NCBI RefSeq assembly: GCF_001544555.2
Contig: NZ_FCOK02000014.1
Span: 80,714 to 144,713, forward strand
DNA length: 64,000 nucleotides
Source: Caballeronia udeis
GTDB lineage: Bacteria > Pseudomonadota > Gammaproteobacteria > Burkholderiales > Burkholderiaceae
Reading direction: 5' to 3'
Position 1 is the first letter of the stretch; every line of letters starts with the position of its first letter. The position numbers and the translations under genes are program-made. Positions 25,625 through 33,842 of the stretch are shown one piece after another. Under the pieces are notes generated by a model, which saw nothing but the letters and a program-made list of their open reading frames with translations, ran no database searches and had not been told where the DNA came from.

Positions 25625-26977
25625 TTAGTGTGATTCCGCCAGCGGTGGCCTGCCATCGGCGGACTTCACGCGGTCCTCGGCGCCGTGACGCAACCGCAGG
25701 CTGCATAGCGCGGCAATAAATAGTGCCCCTGCAAGGGTCCCAAGGCCGTTCATGGGGTTCCCGGTCGACTGCTCGATCATTCCCATGACCGTGGGTCCCA
25801 CGAAGCCTCCCAGCAAGCCGCATGAGTTGACCAGCGCCAGGCCGCCGGCCAGCGCCGGGCCGTTGAAGCGCGACGACGGAAACGTGAAGATGATCGATTG
25901 CACGACAAAAAACATGAACGCCGACAGGCACACGCCAAGCAGTCCGATGACCGGCGTTGAATACGCGGCGATCACGAGGCCGGCCGCCATCACGACCAAC
26001 CCGCCGGTCAGGATTTGCCGGCTGCGTGAAGACGTGCTGGCAAAGCGCGGCAGCGTCGCGGCGCCAATAGCCGCAGCGATCCACGGCAAGGCTGTCAGCA
26101 CGCCGATGACAAACGGCGAAAAATGCCCCGATGCACCAATGATGCCCGGCAAAAAGAAGATGGTCGTGTAGATGGTGAGCTGATGGCAGAAGTATACGAA
26201 GATCGCGAGCCACACCTGTTTGTCGCCTATCACGCTGCGCAGCGAGTGGCTGCCGCGGCCGCCGCTTGCCTGGCTTTCGCGTTCAGCCGCGAGGCGGCGT
26301 TCAAGCCCGTCGGCCTGTTCCTTCGACAACCATCGCGCTGACGCAGGTCCGTCCGGCAGCACCTTCCACACGACGAACGCCAGCAACACGGCAGGCAGTC
26401 CTTCGATCACGAACAGCCATTGCCAGCCGTGCCAGCCAAGCAGGCCGTCGAGTTCGAGCAACGCACCGCCAAGCGGTCCGCCCACGATGTTGGCCAGACA
26501 CACGCCAAGCAGGAAATAGCCGGTGGCGCGTGCCCGTTCCTCGCGATTGAACCAGTAGGTGAGGTACAGCATCACGCCGGGAAACAAGCCGGCTTCGGCG
26601 GCGCCGAGCAGCAGGCGCAGCACGTAGAACGATGTCTCGCCACGGACGAACGCCATCGCAATGGAGAGCAGGCCCCAGGTAATCATGATCCGCGTGATCC
26701 AGAGGCGTGCGCCTACCCGATGCATGATCAGGTTGCTGGGGATTTCAAGGAGCGCATACGAAAGGAAAAATAAACCTGCGCCGAGCCCATAGGCGGCAGC
26801 GGACAGGCCCAGGTCCACGCTCATGGAATGCTTGGCGAGCGCAATATTCGTACGGTCGAGAAAGCTGATCACATACACGATGACAAGCAGCGGCATCAGC
26901 TTGCGGATCATCAACTGCGTGACGGCCGCGTGCGCGAGTGGTGCGGCGGTCTGCGGTTTTGCTTGAGGTCTTGACAT
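25625..26977 (-). CDS. MFS transporter, anion:cation symporter type
   Basis: This 450-residue inner-membrane permease has twelve hydrophobic segments. VISFLDRTNIALAKHSM at the end of helix 1 and YALLEIPSNLIMHRVGARLWITR between helices 2 and 3 are typical of the ACS subfamily, which imports organic anions such as tartrate, phthalate or hydroxyaromatic acids. A family-type charged loop separates the halves. GGAG lies 6 bp before the ATG. It is downstream of, and co-oriented with, the BKACE and SDR genes, so it probably imports their substrate. Confidence 0.88.
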   Translation of the reverse strand: MSRPQAKPQTAAPLAHAAVTQLMIRKLMPLLVIVYVISFLDRTNIALAKHSMSVDLGLSAAAYGLGAGLFFLSYALLEIPSNLIMHRVGARLWITRIMITWGLLSIAMAFVRGETSFYVLRLLLGAAEAGLFPGVMLYLTYWFNREERARATGYFLLGVCLANIVGGPLGGALLELDGLLGWHGWQWLFVIEGLPAVLLAFVVWKVLPDGPASARWLSKEQADGLERRLAAERESQASGGRGSHSLRSVIGDKQVWLAIFVYFCHQLTIYTTIFFLPGIIGASGHFSPFVIGVLTALPWIAAAIGAATLPRFASTSSRSRQILTGGLVVMAAGLVIAAYSTPVIGLLGVCLSAFMFFVVQSIIFTFPSSRFNGPALAGGLALVNSCGLLGGFVGPTVMGMIEQSTGNPMNGLGTLAGALFIAALCSLRLRHGAEDRVKSADGRPPLAESH

Positions 26978-27176
26978 GGGAAACTCCGATCAGGATCGAC
27001 GGGACGCCGGGCGTCCGGGGAACAAGCGTTGCTCGCCTGGCGTGCATGGGGCATGCACATCCGGACCGCGCTCAAGCGGCCGCTTGCCGCCGGTGTGTTT
27101 TCCTTCGATCCGCATCGTCGTTGTCTCCTGCTGATTTTTTTGTTGTAAAGCGTGTAAAAGCCCGGTGAAACCCGGC

Positions 27177-28109
27177 TCAGAAATTCACGTTGTCGGCGCC
27201 CTTGAGTCCGAGCATGGCGCGGGCTTCCTGCGGCGTCGCGACCTCCAGCGACAGCCCTTCAATCACCTGCCGGATCTTTCGCACCTGCGCAGCGCTCGAT
27301 TCAGCCAACTGTCCGGGCCCGATCCACAGCGAATCCTCAAGGCCCACGCGAACGTTCGCGCCTTGTGCTACGCCTAGCGTTGCAAGCGGAATCTGGTTGC
27401 GGCCGGCGCCGAGGATCGACCAGACGTAATCCTTGCCGAACAGCCGATCCGCGGTGCGGCGCATATGCATCAGGTCTTCCGGGTGCGCGCCGATACCGCC
27501 CAGCAAGCCGAATACGCTCTGGATAAAAAACGGCGGTTTGGCGAGCTGGCGTTCGACGAAATGCGCGAGGTTGTACAGATGCGAAATGTCGTAGCACTCG
27601 AACTCGAAGCGCGTGCCGTTCGCGCCGCAAGAAGTCAGGATGAACTCGATGTCCTTGAACGTATTCTTGAAGACCAGGTCGCGGCTGTTGGCGAGGTGCT
27701 GGCGCTCCCAGTCGTGCTTGAGGTCCTTGAACCGGTCGAGCATGGGATACAGGCCGAAGTTCATCGAGCCCATGTTCAGTGATGCTATTTCCGGCTTGAA
27801 ATGATGGGCGGGCCGAAGCCGTTCTTCCACGCTCATGTGCGGACTGCCGCCGCTGGTCAGGTTGATGACCGCGTTGGTGTTCGCCTTGATGCGCGGCAAG
27901 AATTCCGAGAACACCGCCGGGTCCTGCGTCGGCCGGCCATCCTTCGGATCGCGAGCGTGCAGATGCAGGATCGCGGCGCCGGCCTCGGCGGCGGCCAGCG
28001 CGGCATCGCCAATTTCCTGCGGCGTGACCGGCAGGTATGGGGACATTGACGGCGTGTGGATGGCGCCTGTCGGCGCGCAGGTAATGATGACTTTGCGAGT
28101 TGAAGCCAA
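27177..28109 (-). CDS. BKACE-family beta-keto acid cleavage enzyme
   Basis: This 310-residue member of the beta-keto acid cleavage enzyme family (formerly DUF849) condenses a beta-keto acid with acetyl-CoA and splits it into acetoacetate and an acyl-CoA. The N-terminal VIITCAPTGAIHTPSMSP, the zinc-binding ILHLHARD (about residue 48) and the VRVGLEDSLW block (about 253) are diagnostic. Translation appears to start at TTG (28109), with AAAGGAA 6 bp upstream and no competing ATG. The neighbouring SDR and MFS genes suggest oxidation of a hydroxy acid to a beta-keto acid followed by cleavage here, as in carnitine or hydroxy-acid catabolism. The substrate is inferred only in outline. Confidence 0.88.
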   Translation of the reverse strand: MASTRKVIITCAPTGAIHTPSMSPYLPVTPQEIGDAALAAAEAGAAILHLHARDPKDGRPTQDPAVFSEFLPRIKANTNAVINLTSGGSPHMSVEERLRPAHHFKPEIASLNMGSMNFGLYPMLDRFKDLKHDWERQHLANSRDLVFKNTFKDIEFILTSCGANGTRFEFECYDISHLYNLAHFVERQLAKPPFFIQSVFGLLGGIGAHPEDLMHMRRTADRLFGKDYVWSILGAGRNQIPLATLGVAQGANVRVGLEDSLWIGPGQLAESSAAQVRKIRQVIEGLSLEVATPQEARAMLGLKGADNVNF

Positions 28110-28156
28110 GGTGAATTCCTTTGCGAATGAGGAGTGCGAATGAGTGATTCAGCGCG

Positions 28157-28954
28157 TCAGAGCACTTCGACGTTGCCGCACACGGAGATGGACTGGCCGG
28201 AGATGCCGCTGCCGCCCGGCGAACACAGGAACAGGGCGGTTGCCGCGATTTCCTCTTGCGTCGTCATGCGGCGCAACGAGATCTTTTCCAGGTACTTCGC
28301 TTCCATCTCGGGGTAGGACAAACCGAGCTGCTCGGCGCGCGCCGCAATGACGCGCTCCATGCGGGGTCCGCGCACAATGCCCGGCTGGATCGTGTTGACG
28401 CGAATGCCGTGCGGTCCCAGTTCGATCGCGAGGCTCTTGGTGAGGCCGACCAGCGCCCATTTGGTGGCGGAATAAGGCGTGCGGAATGCATAACCGAGCC
28501 TTCCCGCCACCGAAGACATCGAGATGATCGAGCCGCCGTCCGCGGATTTCCTGAGCAGCGGCACCGCGAGGCGCGCGAAGTAGAACTGTGCGTTCAGATT
28601 GATCGCGACGGTCTGTTCCCACTGCTCCACATCCATCTCGTCGATACCGCCAGTCGGCCCCGCAATCCCCGCGTTATTGAGCAGCACATCGAGGCCGCCG
28701 AGCTTGCTTTCCACCTCGGCGAAGACGCGGGCCACAGCAGTTTTATCGGCAACGTCCGCGTGTGTGGTGGAAATGGCTTCATTGGCTGGGTCCGCTCGCA
28801 GCGTGTCGAGCGCCTGCTGGCTTGCGTCGCAGACATGCACGCGGGCGCCCGTTTCGGCAAAGGCACGGGCGATGACCAGACCGATGCCCGAACCACCGCC
28901 GGTCACCAATACGCGCAAGCCCGAACGCGGTTGAAGCATGTTTAGAACGCTCAT
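28157..28954 (-). CDS. SDR-family oxidoreductase
   Basis: This 265-residue short-chain dehydrogenase has the cofactor motif TGGGSGIG near residue 18, NNAG near 92, the catalytic Ser in ISMSSVAG (about 145) and the YSATK motif (about 158). It starts at the ATG at 28954, with AGAGGAAG upstream. It is first in the unit SDR-BKACE-MFS on the minus strand, with gaps of 47 and 199 bp. It probably oxidises a hydroxy acid to the keto acid cleaved by the BKACE enzyme. Confidence 0.9.
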   Translation of the reverse strand: MSVLNMLQPRSGLRVLVTGGGSGIGLVIARAFAETGARVHVCDASQQALDTLRADPANEAISTTHADVADKTAVARVFAEVESKLGGLDVLLNNAGIAGPTGGIDEMDVEQWEQTVAINLNAQFYFARLAVPLLRKSADGGSIISMSSVAGRLGYAFRTPYSATKWALVGLTKSLAIELGPHGIRVNTIQPGIVRGPRMERVIAARAEQLGLSYPEMEAKYLEKISLRRMTTQEEIAATALFLCSPGGSGISGQSISVCGNVEVL

Positions 28955-29013
28955 TACTCTTCCTCTGCAGTCATGGTTCGGGCGACGTCAGGCAGTCCCG
29001 CGCCGCTCCATTA

Positions 29014-29030
29014 AATTAGCCATGCTAATT
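29014..29030. promoter_or_regulatory. AATTAGC-N3-GCTAATT palindrome upstream of the SDR operon
   Basis: A perfect 7-bp dyad with a 3-bp centre lies 60 bp upstream of the SDR start. Its position fits an operator for the catabolic unit. No regulator gene adjoins it, so the binding protein is unknown. Confidence 0.45.
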
Positions 29031-29121
29031 ATTACGTCAGCTACCCGACGTTCCAGGGTCGCGGGCATTCACGACGGGGACGCGCCGACCGCGCCGTATC
29101 GTCGATAAAACTAACTGTGAT

Positions 29122-29133
29122 GTGTGATCACAC
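29122..29133. promoter_or_regulatory. GTGTGATCACAC palindrome
   Basis: A perfect 12-bp palindrome lies in the divergent gap between the SDR operon and the gene at 29332. It resembles two CRP half-sites without the normal 6-bp spacer, so CRP binding is doubtful. Confidence 0.3.
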
Positions 29134-29331
29134 TTGAGGGCAAGTTTGGTCGCTGCCGGGAAGAATGTCAACGCGGAGCGACTTAGGGAAAACGCTGAAG
29201 GATGCCGGCTGGAAAGTCCCTGGAGGGCGCAGGATCGTGTGCTGAGACGCGCTTTCGCCGGCCTGACTCCATCGGTTATATTCGTCAAGACGTTTGGCGC
29301 AACCGCTCAGGAACCGCTTCAGGCCAAGACT

Positions 29332-29853
29332 ATGGGACCGTTCATCCGGCGCTGTGCATGGTGTTTGCTGGCATCGATAGCGAGCCAGCCGGCGCTTGCC
29401 GATGACCTGCGCAGCAACCGCGGAAACGATCCGTTTTTCCGGATCTCCAAAGCGATACCGCAGTGCCCGGCACCTTTGGGGCCAATGGAGACGGAGCAGG
29501 AATGGCAAAGCGAAGCGCACTACCGGATCGAACGGGGCAATAGCTGCTGGGTGGAGGGGCGCTGCAGGTTGTCCAACTCGTATCGCTACGATGCCGAGAT
29601 CGCCGAAGCGGTTCAGCGTCGGCTCAGCACGATCAATATGGCCACGCATTGGCGCGAGCAATCGTCGTTATGGTTGATGTTGCAGCGCAGGTTTATCTAC
29701 GTGCAAGGTTGTGTGTTGCCCAGCTTCGATAAGGATAAGTTCCTGTCCGAACTCGCGAAAACGGCGGACGTGGACAAGGTTATCGACAACACGACCACCC
29801 ATCCTGAGGCGAAGCCCTTACCGTATGTACCCGAAAGCCAGGCGAGGAGGTAA
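29332..29853 (+). CDS. Periplasmic BON-like protein
   Basis: This 173-residue protein has a signal peptide (MGPFIRRCAWCLLASIASQPALAD). The mature part contains ERGNSCWVEGRCRLSNSY and then YDAEIAEAVQRRL, with SLWLMLQRRFIYVQGCVL further on. This pattern, an amphipathic helix then a short strand ending in a V-x-G turn, is BON-domain-like. Four cysteines in the mature part could pair. I set the start at 29332 because the signal peptide begins there; the upstream extension is not protein-like. The VOC gene follows 2 bp after the stop. The BON call is tentative. Confidence 0.6.
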   Translation: MGPFIRRCAWCLLASIASQPALADDLRSNRGNDPFFRISKAIPQCPAPLGPMETEQEWQSEAHYRIERGNSCWVEGRCRLSNSYRYDAEIAEAVQRRLSTINMATHWREQSSLWLMLQRRFIYVQGCVLPSFDKDKFLSELAKTADVDKVIDNTTTHPEAKPLPYVPESQARR

Positions 29854-29855
29854 AG

Positions 29856-30206
29856 ATGAAGGTCAAGCGAATAGTCGCCAACATCGGCACGCAAGACGTG
29901 GCTCAAGCCCGGCGGTTCTATCAGGACGTGCTGGGTCTGGACCTGCTGATGGACCACGGCTGGATTCAGACGTTTGGTTCCGATGTGAACATGAGCGTCC
30001 AGGTCAGCGTGGCGTCGCAAGGCGGGTCAGGCACGCCGGTGCCTGACCTGTCGATTGAAGTGGATGACGTGGACGCCGCCTTCAATCGCATGAAAGAAGC
30101 GGGTTTCCCGATTGAATACGGACCCGCCAATGAACCCTGGGGCGTTCGGCGTTTCTACGTCCGCGATCCGTTCGGCAAGCTCGTCAACGTGCTTGCACAC
30201 GCGTGA
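29856..30206 (+). CDS. VOC/glyoxalase-family protein
   Basis: This 116-residue protein of the vicinal-oxygen-chelate fold has two beta-alpha-beta-beta-beta units: residues about 4-55 (IVANIGTQDVAQARRFYQDVLGLDLL) and about 65-114 (LSIEVDDVDAAFNRMKEAGF, RRFYVRDPFGKLVNVLAH). The terminal D-P-F-G-x-x-x-N is typical of bleomycin-resistance or dioxygenase-like members. It begins 2 bp after the preceding gene with GGAGG upstream, so the two are co-translated. The substrate is unknown. Confidence 0.85.
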   Translation: MKVKRIVANIGTQDVAQARRFYQDVLGLDLLMDHGWIQTFGSDVNMSVQVSVASQGGSGTPVPDLSIEVDDVDAAFNRMKEAGFPIEYGPANEPWGVRRFYVRDPFGKLVNVLAHA

Positions 30207-30256
30207 ACTGACTGCCTGCGCGAAGTACCGTGGTTTTCAACGTCGAACCGTACGAC

Positions 30257-30598
30257 CTAATACCCCTGAGGCACATTCGATTTGTTCCCCGCCAGCGGCG
30301 AGCCATAACCACCGCTTTGCGTGTTATTAGGCAAGCCGTTGATCAACTGCGCACGCGGATCGGTCGGATTCAGGTTCAGCTCGCCCGCTTGCTGATTGCC
30401 GTGCGTCGGATACTCGCTGCCAAGCGGCGCATTCGGCATCAATTTCGTGCTGTTAGCCGGTGCGTGCATGTCGTCGTTGGGGCTCAAACCCATGCTCATG
30501 CCCATGCTTTGCGCATAGACAGCGTGAGCGGCGAACGACGTGGCGAGCACCGCGGCGGATATTGATAAAACGCGTTTCGATTTAACAATGAGGGTCAT
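30257..30598 (-). CDS. Secreted hypothetical protein
   Basis: This 113-residue protein has a Sec signal peptide ending in HAVYAQ. The mature part is Met/Gly-rich at first (SMGMSMGLSP) and then Asn/Pro/Gly-rich with no cysteine. No family is recognised. Low-complexity composition suggests a disordered periplasmic or surface protein; the Met/His-rich start could bind metal, but that is speculation. Confidence 0.6.
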   Translation of the reverse strand: MTLIVKSKRVLSISAAVLATSFAAHAVYAQSMGMSMGLSPNDDMHAPANSTKLMPNAPLGSEYPTHGNQQAGELNLNPTDPRAQLINGLPNNTQSGGYGSPLAGNKSNVPQGY

Positions 30599-31074
30599 GA
30601 CTGAACTCGCTGAGTGGGTGGGATTTTCGTGTCCTTGCCGCCTTATCGCGTCAATCAGGCACGCGTTTTTTGTGGTGTCAAAACAGTGTCGAGAGAGCGT
30701 CGGAAACGCGCGATTTCACGTCAATGTGCGGGTCGCGTCGCTTGTTCGCCTTCTTTAGCTTAGCCTCGCGCTTGGGCCGCTCATCGATAATTTTTGCGCG
30801 GGTCCTGTTCTTCAGTTTTTTCCATCGAATTTGCAGAGATTGATACAGGGTGACTCCACAGCCATTACAAATCCATTGCGCATGCGCGTTATTTCAATCC
30901 CTCCAATCTCGCACGATGCATGCCGCGGACCTAAAACATAATCTGGATGGGGGCAATAGGCGCACTACGTGAAGGCGTAATTTTGCAAACCGGAACGTAG
31001 GCATACCGAGTGCTAAGATTTGGAACATTTCGCTCGTCGCGCGCTGCCTGACTGACCGGCTTTTGCTTCCGACC
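30599..31074. other. Intergenic region without recognised features
   Basis: No gene, repeat or iteron was found. The region must contain the promoters of the two divergent flanking genes. Confidence 0.5.
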
Positions 31075-33582
31075 ATGCAACAACCCCTGTTGTTTTCCAC
31101 GCTGAACCAGCTCGAATTCGAGCGGGCCGTGCTCGGGCGCGTCGTTGCAGGCATGCCGCTGCGCGAGGTGCTCGAGCACGTGGTTCGTCGCGTGGAAAAC
31201 CGCTCTGAACAGCCGTTGCGGGCCTCCGTGCTGCTTGTCGATGTCACGGGGAAGCGCCTTGTCCACGGCGCCGCGCCGAGTTTGCCCGACGACTACAACC
31301 GCATTGTGGACGGCCTCGAATTCGGGCCGCTCATGGGGTCGTGCGGGGCGGCGGCGTTCCGGGGCGAGCCGGTGATCGTGGAAGATATCCAGACCGACCC
31401 GGTCTGGGCGGCTTTCCGCGATATCGCCCGCCAGTATGACCTGCGCTCCTGCTGGTCCATGCCCATACGCGCGGCCGATGGCCGCCTGCTCGGCACCTTC
31501 GCCAACTATTACGCTGTGCCGAAAGCGCCGTCGCGAGAGGAGCTGGACGACATCGCGCAAGTGGCGAGCGTCACGGCGCTCGCCATTGAACGCCATGCGA
31601 GCGACCGGGCGTTGCGCGAAAGCGAAGAGCGTCTGCGCATTGCACAGCAGGCGGGCGGGATCGGCACCTTCGAGATGTTTCCGCATAGCGGGCGCCTGGC
31701 GGTATCCGAAGAGCTGTGCTGGCAATGGGGTTTGACGCCGCGTCATGAGTACCATCTCGACGACCTGCTGGAACTCGTGCATCCCGATGACCGCGACCGC
31801 GTGCGCGCGGGTCATCTCCACACGCCTGCCGGTGCGCTCGATTATCTCGAGTACCGGATTCGCCGCCCGGACAACGGCGAGGAGCGCTGGATGGCGCGCC
31901 GTGGCGAGGCGATTGAAGACAGCGCGGGCGGCTTGCGTTATCTGGGCGTGACTTACGACATCACCGGGCACAAGCGCTTCGAAGAACGCCTGCGGGTGAG
32001 CGAGGCGCAATTGCGGCGCCTGAACGATTCGCTGGCCGCCGAAGTCGACGCCCGCACCCGCGAGCGCAACAGCATCTGGCGCAACTCGCGCGACCTGTTC
32101 ATTGTCGCGAGCAGTGCGGGCGTGCTGCGCGCCGTCAATCCGGCCTGGACCGACATTCTCGGCTTTCGCGAGGACGAACTGATCGGCAAGTCTTTCGCGG
32201 AAATCGTGCATCCCGACGACGTGGAAGCCACCGAAGCCGCGCTGCTGTCGGCGTCGCGGTCGGGACCGGTACGGTTTGAGAACCGCAACCGCCACAAGGA
32301 CGGATCGTACCGGTGGGTATCGTGGGTCGCCGCGCCCGAAGGCGACACGCTCTACGGCAACGGCCGCGACGTCACCAGCGAAAAGGAAACCCAGCGGGCG
32401 CTTCAACAAACCGAGGAAGCGTTGCGCCAGGCGCAGAAAATGGAGGCGCTCGGGCAACTGACGGGGGGAATTGCGCACGATTTCAACAATCTCCTGCAGG
32501 GCATCACGGGACCGCTCGAACTGATTCGCCGATACACCCAGCTCGGCCGCACGAACGACATCGACCGGTTCATTTCAATGGCGACCGGTGCAGCCAACCG
32601 GGCGGCATCGCTCACCCATCGGCTGCTGGCGTTTTCGCGGCGCCAGCCGCTCGACCCCAAGCCGGTGAACGCGAACGAACTGCTGCATTCCATCGACGAT
32701 CTGCTCAAGCGCACGATGGGCGAGGCGATCGAGACACGCGTCGTGCCGAACCCGCATCTCTGGCTCACGCGCTGCGACACGAACCAGCTTGAAAACGCGC
32801 TGCTGAATTTTGCGATCAATGCGCGCGACGCCATGCCGGAAGGCGGCCGCCTGACCCTTGAAACCGACAACGTGGAACTCGGCCACGACTTTGCCGCGTG
32901 CCATCCCGATGTGACCCCGGGGTCTTACGTGGTGGTATCGGTGTCGGACACGGGCGCGGGCATGCCCGCTGACGTCAAGGCACGCGCCTTCGATCCGTTC
33001 TATACAACCAAACCGCTGGGCCAGGGCACGGGGCTGGGGTTATCGATGGCTTACGGGTTTGCGAAACAGTCGGGCGGGATTGCAACAATCGATAGCGCGC
33101 CCCACGCCGGCACCACGATCCGGTTGTACCTGCCGCGCTTTTCCGGTGACGCCTGCGAGCAGGAAATCGCGAGCGAACTCAACGACGCGCATCGGGCGGC
33201 CGGGCGGCACGCGATCCTGGTGGTGGAAGACGACGCGTCCGTGCGTGAACTCGTGTGCGAGATCCTGCGCGATCTGGATTACAAGGTGCTCGAAGCCTTC
33301 GACGGCCCATCCGGACTGGCTATCCTGAACTCGCATGCGAGAATCGACTTGCTGGTCACCGACGTCGGGCTTCCCGGGCTGAACGGCCGGCAACTGGCGG
33401 ACGCCGCGCGGGCGACGCGGCCCAGGCTGAGAGTGTTGTTCATGACGGGTTATGCCGAAGCGGCTACCCGGACGAATGGTTTCCTCGATACCGGCATGGA
33501 AATGATTACCAAGCCGTTCACGCTCGAATCCATGGCAAGCCGGATCCGCAGGATGGTCACGCTGGGCGCGCTGGACGACTGA
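31075..33582 (+). CDS. GAF-PAS-PAS hybrid histidine kinase
   Basis: This is a soluble hybrid sensor kinase of 835 residues. A GAF domain (about 20-185) is followed by two PAS domains (about 190-305 and 335-450), the HisKA helix with the phospho-acceptor His in GGIAHDFNNLLQ (about 467), a HATPase_c domain (N box NFAINARDAMPEGG, G boxes SDTGAGMP and GTGLGLSMAYG) and a C-terminal receiver (about 715-830, with LVTDVGLPGLNG as the phospho-Asp site). No transmembrane helix is seen. The start is taken at the ATG at 31075; a TTG lies four codons upstream. No partner regulator adjoins it. The signal is unknown. Confidence 0.9.
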   Translation: MQQPLLFSTLNQLEFERAVLGRVVAGMPLREVLEHVVRRVENRSEQPLRASVLLVDVTGKRLVHGAAPSLPDDYNRIVDGLEFGPLMGSCGAAAFRGEPVIVEDIQTDPVWAAFRDIARQYDLRSCWSMPIRAADGRLLGTFANYYAVPKAPSREELDDIAQVASVTALAIERHASDRALRESEERLRIAQQAGGIGTFEMFPHSGRLAVSEELCWQWGLTPRHEYHLDDLLELVHPDDRDRVRAGHLHTPAGALDYLEYRIRRPDNGEERWMARRGEAIEDSAGGLRYLGVTYDITGHKRFEERLRVSEAQLRRLNDSLAAEVDARTRERNSIWRNSRDLFIVASSAGVLRAVNPAWTDILGFREDELIGKSFAEIVHPDDVEATEAALLSASRSGPVRFENRNRHKDGSYRWVSWVAAPEGDTLYGNGRDVTSEKETQRALQQTEEALRQAQKMEALGQLTGGIAHDFNNLLQGITGPLELIRRYTQLGRTNDIDRFISMATGAANRAASLTHRLLAFSRRQPLDPKPVNANELLHSIDDLLKRTMGEAIETRVVPNPHLWLTRCDTNQLENALLNFAINARDAMPEGGRLTLETDNVELGHDFAACHPDVTPGSYVVVSVSDTGAGMPADVKARAFDPFYTTKPLGQGTGLGLSMAYGFAKQSGGIATIDSAPHAGTTIRLYLPRFSGDACEQEIASELNDAHRAAGRHAILVVEDDASVRELVCEILRDLDYKVLEAFDGPSGLAILNSHARIDLLVTDVGLPGLNGRQLADAARATRPRLRVLFMTGYAEAATRTNGFLDTGMEMITKPFTLESMASRIRRMVTLGALDD

Positions 33583-33604
33583 CCGTTACGGCATGACCCG
33601 TGCT

Positions 33605-33620
33605 CCCGTAAAGGCTCACT
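33605..33620 (+). repeat. Outlying iteron, CTCACT variant
   Basis: CCCGTAAAGGCTCACT matches except for the final T, a variant also present in the origin at 8281. It is paired with the next copy, 24 bp away start to start, close to the 22-bp spacing used twice in the origin. Confidence 0.7.
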
Positions 33621-33628
33621 TTGCTGCT

Positions 33629-33644
33629 CCTGTATTGACTCACC
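33629..33644 (+). repeat. Outlying iteron, CCTG variant
   Basis: CCTGTATTGACTCACC followed by TTT matches the CCTG subclass of the origin iterons (7744, 8215, 8358). It lies about 30 bp after the kinase stop codon. Confidence 0.78.
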
Positions 33645-33842
33645 TTTCGGTGCAAATGGCACGTCGCTTGCTGCGACTACACAACATTCCTTCGATACCC
33701 GAGCTGCCGGACACTGGCTTGCGGCCGTCGAGACCGAAAACGTACGCGTGCCACAATCCCGCTCAGGGTGGCGAGTGCGTTATTGCCTGCAATCCCGCGC
33801 TGTTCCTTATGTCCTTACGCCGTTATCAATGAGAACGATGTC

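Noticed and set aside
29116..29133. CRP-like site TGTGA...TCACA
   Set aside because: The spacing is 7 bp in one reading and zero in the other, not the required 6 bp. It was kept only as an unassigned palindrome.
30931..32478. 515-codon open frame on the minus strand
   Set aside because: It lies opposite the hybrid kinase, is Arg/Ala/His-rich and has no family motif. It is a GC-driven shadow of the real gene, as are the long antisense frames at 15091-16086, 34392-35453, 38880-40076, 54616-56037 and 55521-56924.
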